Positions 7,661 through 13,046 of a stretch of 13,046 nucleotides of DNA are shown here, one piece after another. The number at the start of each line of letters is the position of its first letter. Within the stretch, counting starts at the first letter, position 1. Under the pieces are notes generated by a model. That model did no database searches. It was given only the letters and a program-made list of their open reading frames with translations, and was not told the DNA's origin. The stretch is from Flavobacteriaceae bacterium. Its GTDB lineage: Bacteria; Bacteroidota; Bacteroidia; Flavobacteriales; Flavobacteriaceae. The stretch covers positions 1-13,046 of the forward strand of contig CANJDA010000051.1 in NCBI GenBank assembly GCA_947472705.1. The letters are read 5' to 3'. The position numbers and the translations under genes are program-made.

Positions 7661-8896
7661 CTTATTTTTCTTAGAAGCTTCCGATTTTCTCGAATTAGTA
7701 CCTTCAGGCTTTTTCTTATTTCTTAAATCAGGCTTGGCATCAGGATTTGGTTCTCCATCTTTCCATGGGAACGGATGGTCTTTTATGACTTTTACATCCA
7801 CTTTTATCAGCTTTTGAATGTCTTTCCAATAAGGTTCTTCATCTCTTCCACAAAAGGAAATAGAGATACCTCCATTACCGGCACGACCTGTTCTACCAAT
7901 TCGGTGAACATAAGTTTCTGGAATATTGGGTAAATCAAAATTTATTACATAAGGTAAACTTTCAATATCAATCCCACGAGCAGCTATATCTGTAGCGACC
8001 AAAACCGAAATTTCTTTGTTTTTAAAATGATCTAACACCCGTTGACGAGCCGTTTGCGATTTATCGCCATGAATGGCTTCAGCATTAACGCCTTGTTTTT
8101 TTAATGCTTTCACCACATTGTCAGCACCATGTTTGGTTCTAACAAAAACCAAAACATTATTGAGGTTTTCATTGCGAATCAAATGATATAATAAACCACG
8201 CTTGTCTGATTTGTCAACAAAATAAATTTGTTGTTTTATTATTTCAGCTGTAGATGAAACGGGTGTGACCGAAACATATTCGGGCTTGTTTAAAAAGGTA
8301 TCTGCCAACTCTCGAATAGCCATTGGCATTGTTGCAGAGAATAAGAGTGTTTGTCTATTGGTTGGAACCAATTTTACAATTTTACGAACGTCATTGATAA
8401 ATCCCATGTCGAGCATCAAATCGGACTCATCAAGAACTAAATAATGGAGGTTGTCAAAATTGATAAATCCTTGTTTGTGTAAGTCTAAAAGTCTACCAGG
8501 AGTAGCGATTAGTACATCAACGCCTTTCTTTAATTGGTCAACCTGTGGCACCTGAGAAACGCCACCAAAAACAGTTAATTGTCTAATATTGGTGTACTTA
8601 CCATAGGTGTCAAAACTTTCCCCAATTTGAACCGCTAGCTCTCTTGTAGGCGTTACTACTAAGCAGCGAATTTCTTTAGTCTTTTTTGACGAACCTATCA
8701 TTCTGTGTAGGTTGTGTATAATTGGAATAGCAAAAGCTGCTGTTTTTCCTGTACCGGTTTGTGCGCAACCTACTAAGTCTTTCCCCGCTAAAATAAAGGG
8801 AATCGCTTTTTCTTGAATAGGAGTAGGGCTGGTGTATCCTTCTTCAAAGACAGCTCTCTGAATACTTTTGGATAATGATAAATCTTCGAATAACAT
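7646..8896 (-). CDS. DEAD-box ATP-dependent RNA helicase, RhlE type (motif II DESD)
   Basis: A 416-residue RNA-unwinding ATPase, presumably acting in RNA remodelling or ribosome assembly. All family motifs are visible in order: Q motif with PTPIQ (Gln28), motif I AQTGTGKT (45-52), Ia PTREL (83-87), Ib TPGR (132-135), II DESD (156-159), III SAT (187-189), IV VLVFVRTK, V ATDIAARGID (301-310) and VI HRIGRTGRAG (331-340). A short lysine/arginine-rich tail (about 390-416, ending KRWY) is a likely RNA-binding extension. Motif II has Ser where most members have Ala; the catalytic Asp156, Glu157 and Asp159 remain, so activity is expected. RhlE-like assignment rests on compact length and MLDMGF after motif II. 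The ATG at 8896 fits a TAnnTTTG box 33 bases upstream. It follows hutG by 62 bases on the same strand with no clear terminator between, so read-through is possible. Confidence 0.93.
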   Translation of the reverse strand: MLFEDLSLSKSIQRAVFEEGYTSPTPIQEKAIPFILAGKDLVGCAQTGTGKTAAFAIPIIHNLHRMIGSSKKTKEIRCLVVTPTRELAVQIGESFDTYGKYTNIRQLTVFGGVSQVPQVDQLKKGVDVLIATPGRLLDLHKQGFINFDNLHYLVLDESDLMLDMGFINDVRKIVKLVPTNRQTLLFSATMPMAIRELADTFLNKPEYVSVTPVSSTAEIIKQQIYFVDKSDKRGLLYHLIRNENLNNVLVFVRTKHGADNVVKALKKQGVNAEAIHGDKSQTARQRVLDHFKNKEISVLVATDIAARGIDIESLPYVINFDLPNIPETYVHRIGRTGRAGNGGISISFCGRDEEPYWKDIQKLIKVDVKVIKDHPFPWKDGEPNPDAKPDLRNKKKPEGTNSRKSEASKKNKKRWY

Positions 8897-8903
8897 AAAA
8901 TAA

Positions 8904-8923
8904 ACTTACTATTAAGTGTAAGT
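8904..8923. promoter_or_regulatory. Inverted repeat in the helicase leader
   Basis: ACTTAC (8904-8909) and GTAAGT (8918-8923) are perfect inverted arms around an 8-base spacer, between the proposed transcription start and the helicase ATG. It could be a small leader hairpin or a protein site; a six-base palindrome can also occur by chance. Confidence 0.3.
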
Positions 8924-8928
8924 CGCCG

Positions 8929-8936
8929 CAAAGATA
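8929..8936 (-). promoter_or_regulatory. Putative -7 box of the helicase gene
   Basis: Minus strand reads TATCTTTG, a full TAnnTTTG match, 33 bases upstream of the helicase ATG. About 18-19 bases further upstream is TTTC, a near match to the -33 TTTG. This suggests the helicase has its own start rather than depending only on hutG. Confidence 0.5.
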
Positions 8937-8958
8937 AGGTTTTTAATTTTGGCAGAAA

Positions 8959-9999
8959 TTATAGCACTAATTCCTTTCTCGATTTGATAAAATCAGTTAC
9001 CAAATAGCCTATGAGTTTTCCAATTAAATGATTGTTTTTTTCTTCACCAAGTTCTGGAGCACCTTCGCAAATGTGCAGGTAAGTAGCATTTTTATTTTTT
9101 CCAAAAAAGTTGACAAACTGGCGCAATTCTTCGACTGAAAAACCGCTCATGGTCATAGCGCTTGTTGCTATATTTGGTAAAGCATCTAAATCTATTTCAA
9201 TGCCATAAGCATCGTTTTTAATAAAGTCTAAAGCGGTATTTAATTCTTGTTGATAGTTTTTCTGTTGACGCACTTTGATTTCGTCATAAGTATTGTAATT
9301 TACCCGATCTTCCATTTTCTTTAAAATGTCAATCACATTTTTGGAAGTATAGTTTTCGTGCAAACCAAAGATGAAATATTTTTTCAAAAAGCCTTCTTCA
9401 TAGGCATAGGAAAATCCGTTACCACTGTGTCTACCTTCTAAAATTCTAAAATCGGAATGAGCATCAAAATTCACGGCATTAATGGGTTTACCTAGTCCTA
9501 AAGCTGTACCTTTAATATTACCATAGGCATTGTTATGACCACCACCAATGATGATAGGTGTTTTGCCACATTTTATTATGGTTGTGATTACGTGAACGAC
9601 TTCTTTATCTATTTGTTCTACTAAAGTACTTAATAACTTTCTATCGGCCGTTTTGTGAAAGTCTAAGTCTTTAGCCATTTCCATTTCTTTTGCTACATTA
9701 AGTGTACCTAAAATAATGATTTGACTTCCTTTACAAAAGCGATTATGCTGTATATTAGCAATACTACTGATGGCACTTTTCCAGGCAGTTGCTGAACCTG
9801 GGCGTCCAAAATTAGCTCGAATACCTACATCTTCGGGTATACCAAATAACACATATTTGGCTTCACTTCTTTTAATAAAATCAATGGGATTTTCTTCTTT
9901 TGGAATTGTAATCATCTTTTCACCAAATTTTATTTCGCCGCTTCTGTGGTTGGTAACTTTGGCTAAATCGGTTATTGTAAAAGGAATTACATTCTCCAT
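8959..9999 (-). CDS. hutG: Arginase-family hydrolase, probably formimidoylglutamase
   Basis: A ureohydrolase-fold enzyme of 346 residues from the chosen ATG. It carries the binuclear Mn site motifs: GGGHN, DAHSD and EIDLDAL. Counted from the upstream TTG these are His162, Asp186/His188/Asp190 and Asp277/Asp279; subtract 7 for the ATG start. Formimidoylglutamase converts N-formimidoyl-glutamate to glutamate and formamide, the last step of one histidine-degradation route. The specific call rests mainly on hutI lying nearby; agmatinase or another arginase relative remains possible. The open frame extends to a TTG at 10020, but that codon lies inside a TAnnTTTG box, so the ATG at 9999 (MENVIPFTI) is the better start. 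The protein is cytoplasmic and has no signal peptide. The gene diverges from the coiled-coil gene and runs toward the helicase. Confidence 0.78.
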   Translation of the reverse strand: MENVIPFTITDLAKVTNHRSGEIKFGEKMITIPKEENPIDFIKRSEAKYVLFGIPEDVGIRANFGRPGSATAWKSAISSIANIQHNRFCKGSQIIILGTLNVAKEMEMAKDLDFHKTADRKLLSTLVEQIDKEVVHVITTIIKCGKTPIIIGGGHNNAYGNIKGTALGLGKPINAVNFDAHSDFRILEGRHSGNGFSYAYEEGFLKKYFIFGLHENYTSKNVIDILKKMEDRVNYNTYDEIKVRQQKNYQQELNTALDFIKNDAYGIEIDLDALPNIATSAMTMSGFSVEELRQFVNFFGKNKNATYLHICEGAPELGEEKNNHLIGKLIGYLVTDFIKSRKELVL

Positions 10000-10017
10000 G
10001 AGTGATAAATATTTTTT

Positions 10018-10025
10018 CAAAAATA
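10018..10025 (-). promoter_or_regulatory. Putative -7 box of hutG
   Basis: Minus strand reads TATTTTTG, matching TAnnTTTG, 18 bases upstream of the ATG at 9999. It contains the TTG that begins the longest frame, which argues against that TTG as the start. No convincing -33 element is seen. Confidence 0.4.
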
Positions 10026-10066
10026 TAATAAAATTGTTTAATTTACGTTAGTATTATAAATAGTAT

Positions 10067-10074
10067 TAAATTTG
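10067..10074 (+). promoter_or_regulatory. Putative -7 box of the coiled-coil membrane gene
   Basis: TAAATTTG is a full TAnnTTTG match 20 bases before the ATG at 10095. The remaining leader is A-rich (eight consecutive A, then TAAG), as is common for Bacteroidetes translation starts. The -33 element is weak. It shares the 95-base intergenic region with the divergent hutG promoter. Confidence 0.5.
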
Positions 10075-10094
10075 TTAAATAAAAAAAATAAGAT

Positions 10095-10979
10095 ATGGAA
10101 AGTCAGAATGGTAATTCAAAACTCAAAGCAGTTATAGGCTTATTAGCCTTATTGTTGATAATAAGTTTAGTATATATTTTCAAGTTAACTTCCGATGCGA
10201 AAACTTTAGAAACTACTATTACTACCACAAAATCTGAAAAAGAAGATGTGATGAAAGACTTGGCAGCATTGAAAGCTACTTACGATGATGCTATTGCCGA
10301 AAACACAGCGATGTCGGATGAATTAATTGCTGAAAGAGATAAAGTAGTAAAATTAATGGCAGAATTAAAAGCCGCTAAAGGCGATAATGCTTCTTTGCAA
10401 AAATATAAAAGTCAATATAAAGCTTTAGAGGTTAAAATGAAAGGCTTGATGCAAGAAGTTGAAGTGTTAAAAGCTCAAAATCAAGATTTAACCACACATT
10501 TAGATAGTACTAAAGTTGTTTTAGAAGATTCTAAAAAATACAATCAAGTATTAGTGGGGCAAAACGAAGAATTAGCCAAAACTGTTGAAAAAGGTTCTAA
10601 ATTAACAATTACCAATTTGAAAACCGCATCTTATAAAGTTAGAAGTTCAGGAAAACAAATTGCCACTGATAAAGCCAGTAGAACAGATATGCTTAAAATA
10701 AGCTTTACTGTAGCTGAAAACAAAATTGCCAAGTCGGGAGATAAAACGTATTATGTTCAAGTAATTGACGCTAAGAATAATGTTTTAGGCGATAAAGCTA
10801 CTATCTCTTTTGGTGATACATCTTTAACATATAGCTTTACCACAACAGTGAAATACGAAAATAAAACAGTTGAGGTTTCTGAACAATTACCAGGAAAAGA
10901 TTTTGAAAAAGGAACCTATTTTGTAAATGTATTTGATAAAGGAGAATTAGTATCAAAAAGCAGCTTCTCTTTAAGATAA
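10095..10979 (+). CDS. Membrane-anchored coiled-coil protein of unknown function
   Basis: A 294-residue protein I do not recognise. A short polar N-terminus (1-10) is followed by one membrane span (about 11-29, AVIGLLALLLIISLVYIF) acting as an uncleaved anchor. Residues about 30-170 are a long charged coiled coil rich in Lys, Glu and Ala (for example LMAELKAAKGDN, VLEDSKKYNQVL). Residues about 172-294 form a predicted beta-rich domain with alternating strands (LTITNLKTASYKV, MLKISFTVAEN, TYYVQVIDAKNNVLG, TYFVNVFDKGELV). The single basic flank after the helix is weak evidence on orientation; the beta domain is probably periplasmic. Coiled-coil proteins like this are sometimes labelled chromosome-segregation or SMC-like, but there is no ATPase motif, so that label should not be used. 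It is a single-gene unit with its own promoter-like box and terminator, placed between hutG and hutI. Confidence 0.85.
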   Translation: MESQNGNSKLKAVIGLLALLLIISLVYIFKLTSDAKTLETTITTTKSEKEDVMKDLAALKATYDDAIAENTAMSDELIAERDKVVKLMAELKAAKGDNASLQKYKSQYKALEVKMKGLMQEVEVLKAQNQDLTTHLDSTKVVLEDSKKYNQVLVGQNEELAKTVEKGSKLTITNLKTASYKVRSSGKQIATDKASRTDMLKISFTVAENKIAKSGDKTYYVQVIDAKNNVLGDKATISFGDTSLTYSFTTTVKYENKTVEVSEQLPGKDFEKGTYFVNVFDKGELVSKSSFSLR

Positions 10980-10997
10980 ATAAGAGAATTACTATAT

Positions 10998-11024
10998 AAG
11001 CCCTGAAGATTCGGGGCTTTTTTT
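10998..11024 (+). terminator. Rho-independent terminator after the coiled-coil gene
   Basis: AAGCCCTGA (10998-11006) pairs with TCGGGGCTT (11011-11019), nine pairs with one T-G, around AGAT, followed by seven T residues (11018-11024). The T tract overlaps the hutI stop codon (11023-11025). On the minus strand the tail after the stem is TATATAG, so it is weaker for hutI. Confidence 0.9.
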
Positions 11025-12258
11025 ATGGTATTATTTTTCCGTTCAATAGTACTTTTTCAATCAAATTACTTCCAAAAGCATACGGAATTTCATAAAAAGA
11101 ATTTAATGGTTTAGTGATTATAAGATTGGCTTTTTTGCCAATAGAAATACTTCCATGAGTATCTGAAATTCCCATAGCATAAGCACCATTTATAGTAGCT
11201 GCATTAATAGCTTCTTCGGGTGTCATTTTCATTTTAATACAAGCAGTAGCCACCACAAAATTCATATTACCTGAAGGTGAAGTGCCTGGGTTAAAATCAG
11301 AAGCCAAAGCCAATGGTAAACCAGCGGCAATCATTTTTCTTGCAGGTGTATAAGGAATACTAATGAAATAAGAACAACTTGGCAACGCCACAGGCATTGT
11401 TTCGCTATTTTTCAAAATATTTATATCTTCATTGGTTACAATTTCTAAATGGTCAACAGAAAGAGCATTGTGCTTTACACAAGCTGCAATTCCATTTATA
11501 GTCGTAAATTGATTCACATGAATTTTGGAACGTAAGCCATAATGTTTTCCAGCTTCCATAATTCGTTCGGTTTCAGTTACTGAGAAGTAACCAGTTTCCA
11601 AAAAAGCATCAATGTAATTAGCGAGGTTTTCTTCAGCAATTTTCGGAAGCATTTCATTGATAATTAAATCAATATAAGCCGAATGATTTTCTTTATATGC
11701 TAATGGGAATGCATGGGCACCAAGGAAAGTAGCTTTGATAGTAATAGGATAATTTGACGCTAATCGTTTAATCACACGCAGCATTTTTAATTCACCATCC
11801 ACAGTCAATCCGTAACCCGATTTGATTTCAACTGCTCCGGTTCCTTGTTGGATAATTTCTTCTAACCTTTTTTTAGATTGGTTGTAAATTTCGTCTTCAG
11901 TAGTTTCATTAAGTCTTTTGGCTGAATTTAATATTCCACCACCTCGATTGGCTATTTCTTCATAAGTCAAACCGTTGATTCGGTCTACAAATTCTTGCTC
12001 ACGATTACCAGCATAAACAATGTGTGTATGACTGTCACACCAACTTGGGAGAACAATTTTATCTGTCGCATCTATAGTTTCAATAGTAAGATTTGGACAA
12101 TTTTCCATCTTACCAAATGCTGCAATTGTATCATTTTCAATCAAAAGAAATGCATTTTTTATTGAAGGTAAAATGGCCATTGCTTCTCCAGAAACTTTAT
12201 CAATAGGAGTATCTCGAACTTGCAATAATTCTTTTATGTTGATGATTAGCGTTTGCAT
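11023..12258 (-). CDS. hutI: Imidazolonepropionase
   Basis: A 411-residue amidohydrolase that opens 4-imidazolone-5-propionate to N-formimidoyl-glutamate, the third step of histidine degradation. Metal-site motifs are visible: HTH (His77, His79) in CDSHTHIVYAG, His247 in KIHVNQF, His270 in SVDHLE and Asp321 in ASDFNPGTSPSGNM. Arg86, Tyr149 (KSGYGL) and His182 (LGAHAFP) match substrate-contacting positions known in Bacillus HutI. Length agrees with the family's 405-420. The open frame extends upstream to a TTG at 12315, but that codon lies inside a TAnnTTTG box and adds a 19-residue stretch unlike the family. The ATG at 12258 (MQTLIINIK) is therefore used. The gene is divergent from corA and ends in the terminator tail of the convergent coiled-coil gene. 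hutG, which acts on its product, lies about 1 kb further on the same strand. Confidence 0.95.
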   Translation of the reverse strand: MQTLIINIKELLQVRDTPIDKVSGEAMAILPSIKNAFLLIENDTIAAFGKMENCPNLTIETIDATDKIVLPSWCDSHTHIVYAGNREQEFVDRINGLTYEEIANRGGGILNSAKRLNETTEDEIYNQSKKRLEEIIQQGTGAVEIKSGYGLTVDGELKMLRVIKRLASNYPITIKATFLGAHAFPLAYKENHSAYIDLIINEMLPKIAEENLANYIDAFLETGYFSVTETERIMEAGKHYGLRSKIHVNQFTTINGIAACVKHNALSVDHLEIVTNEDINILKNSETMPVALPSCSYFISIPYTPARKMIAAGLPLALASDFNPGTSPSGNMNFVVATACIKMKMTPEEAINAATINGAYAMGISDTHGSISIGKKANLIITKPLNSFYEIPYAFGSNLIEKVLLNGKIIP

Positions 12259-12302
12259 ACAATGATTTTTGGTAAAAATAGTTTGAAAAATATAAATATT
12301 CT

Positions 12303-12320
12303 TAAATTTAAACAAATTTA
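12303..12320. promoter_or_regulatory. AT palindrome in the hutI/corA divergent promoter region
   Basis: TAAATTT (12303-12309) and AAATTTA (12314-12320) are perfect 7-base inverted arms around AAAC. The right arm with the adjacent C forms TAAATTTG on the minus strand, the proposed hutI -7 box. The site lies just 7 bases before the corA start. It could be an operator serving both genes, but arms made only of A and T carry little information. Confidence 0.3.
12313..12320 (-). promoter_or_regulatory. Putative -7 box of hutI
   Basis: Minus strand reads TAAATTTG, a full TAnnTTTG match, 54 bases upstream of the ATG at 12258. The longest-frame TTG (12315) is within this box. No clear -33 TTG is seen at the usual spacing. 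Confidence 0.4.
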
Positions 12321-12326
12321 GAATTC

Positions 12327-13046
12327 GTGAGAAAAATAAAATATAAAAAGGGAAAGAAAGTTCAACCGACTTTACTAGAATATACTGGGATTCACAAATA
12401 TACCCAAACCGAAATCCAGTTGTTTGTATATGACGATCCTGATTTGGCAGAATATCATGAATTTGATGTGAAAGAGATGCAAAAGCATATCGATTTTACC
12501 AAAACAAATTGGATGAATGTGCATGGTTTAAACGAACCACAGGTTGTAAAGGCTATAGGTGATTATTTGGGTGTGGATAATTTTATGCTTTCAGATATTC
12601 TAAATACCACTAAGAGAACCAAACTTGACGAATACCACGATACGTTGTTTTTTAATGTTAAATCGCTTTTGCCAGAAGAAGATTCTAATAATATCAATGT
12701 AGAGCAAATTAGTTTCTTACTTAAGAATGGGATTTTGGTTTCTTTTCAAGAAAAAAGAAGTGATTTTTTTACGCATATTCGCGAACGCATAAGAACACAT
12801 TCAGGAATTGTGAGAACTAAAAAAGCAGATTATTTGCTTTATCTTTTGCTTGATGCCATTATGGAAAATTTCTACATCACGATTGAAAATGAAGAAGATA
12901 AGGTTGAAGAATTAATTAATTTATCTAAAGAGAGTACAAATCTTTCCATCTTGGAACAAATTGAAAAACACCGAGATAATTATAATTTTTTAAAACGTTC
13001 CATCATTCCGTTGCGTGATTCTTTATATTCTATAAAAAGTATAAAA
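12327..13046 (+). CDS. corA: CorA-family magnesium/cobalt transporter, N-terminal part (3' end outside window)
   Basis: An open frame of 240 codons from a GTG at 12327 to the right edge. An in-frame TAA at 12309-12311 limits the start, and no ATG occurs before codon 51, so GTG is the only reasonable start (protein VRKIKYKKGKKVQPTLLEYTG). The sequence matches the cytoplasmic funnel domain of CorA: WMNVHGLNE (62-70), LGVDNFMLSDILNTTKR, a strand pair FFNVKSLL and GILVSF, then helices with DYLLYLLLDAIMENFYITIE (168-187) and LKRSIIPLRDSLYSI. The two membrane helices and the GMN selectivity motif would follow and are not in view. CorA forms a homopentameric Mg2+/Co2+ channel in the inner membrane. 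The gene diverges from hutI across 68 bases. I see no functional link with histidine breakdown. Confidence 0.9.
   Translation, partial: MRKIKYKKGKKVQPTLLEYTGIHKYTQTEIQLFVYDDPDLAEYHEFDVKEMQKHIDFTKTNWMNVHGLNEPQVVKAIGDYLGVDNFMLSDILNTTKRTKLDEYHDTLFFNVKSLLPEEDSNNINVEQISFLLKNGILVSFQEKRSDFFTHIRERIRTHSGIVRTKKADYLLYLLLDAIMENFYITIENEEDKVEELINLSKESTNLSILEQIEKHRDNYNFLKRSIIPLRDSLYSIKSIK

Noticed and set aside
9770..10051. 93-residue plus-strand frame overlapping the hutG start
   Set aside because: It is antisense to hutG codons that carry conserved enzyme sequence, and shows no recognisable motif.
10095..10979. Calling the coiled-coil protein an SMC or chromosome-partitioning protein
   Set aside because: There is no Walker A, Walker B or hinge; only the coiled coil is shared, and the protein has a membrane anchor.
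1..13046. Search for a mobile element, defence island or toxin-antitoxin pair
   Set aside because: No transposase, integrase, flanking repeats, restriction or toxin motifs were seen; the genes are ordinary chromosomal flavobacterial genes.

Overview
The window is AT-rich and reads like chromosome of a Flavobacteriaceae member (Flavobacterium or a close relative). Reasons: a huge exported surface protein with a DUF7948-like N-terminus and Ig-like repeats of the gliding/type IX secretion kind; AT-rich leaders without clear Shine-Dalgarno sequences; several TAnnTTTG boxes (the Bacteroidetes -7 element) just upstream of starts; and protein sequences that match flavobacterial families from memory. 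No tRNA, rRNA, insertion sequence, phage gene or CRISPR array was seen.

Layout. 1-3069 (minus): the first 1023 codons of a secreted repeat protein whose C-terminus lies beyond the left edge. 3070-3461: a very AT-rich divergent intergenic region with a 15-base T/A homopolymer and a terminator-like hairpin. 3462-5368 (plus): a 58-60 residue membrane protein followed after 29 bases by ettA, an ABC-F ribosome-binding ATPase, ending in a strong terminator. 5445-7649 (plus): an orphan hybrid sensor kinase with an exported TPR sensor domain and its own receiver. 7646-8896 (minus): a DEAD-box RNA helicase of RhlE type whose stop overlaps the kinase stop inside a shared bidirectional terminator. 8959-9999 (minus): an arginase-family enzyme, most likely formimidoylglutamase (hutG). 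10095-10979 (plus): a membrane-anchored coiled-coil protein of unknown function. 11023-12258 (minus): imidazolonepropionase (hutI). 12327-13046 (plus): the first 240 codons of a CorA-type Mg2+/Co2+ transporter, cut by the right edge.

How the genes relate. hutI and hutG would catalyse two consecutive late steps of histidine degradation (imidazolonepropionate to formimidoylglutamate, then to glutamate plus formamide), but they are separated by a divergently read gene and so are probably transcribed separately. The hut genes for the first two steps are not in this window. The other genes are single-gene or two-gene units of unrelated housekeeping or surface function. For both hut genes the longest frame begins at a TTG lying inside a TAnnTTTG box; internal ATG codons are better starts and are used here.

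I did not find a convincing new multi-gene system. The items most worth a second look are the homopolymer tract in front of the surface-protein gene, the unexplained hairpin in the same intergenic region, the helicase with DESD in place of DEAD, the shared terminator that contains both stop codons, and the two uncharacterised membrane proteins.
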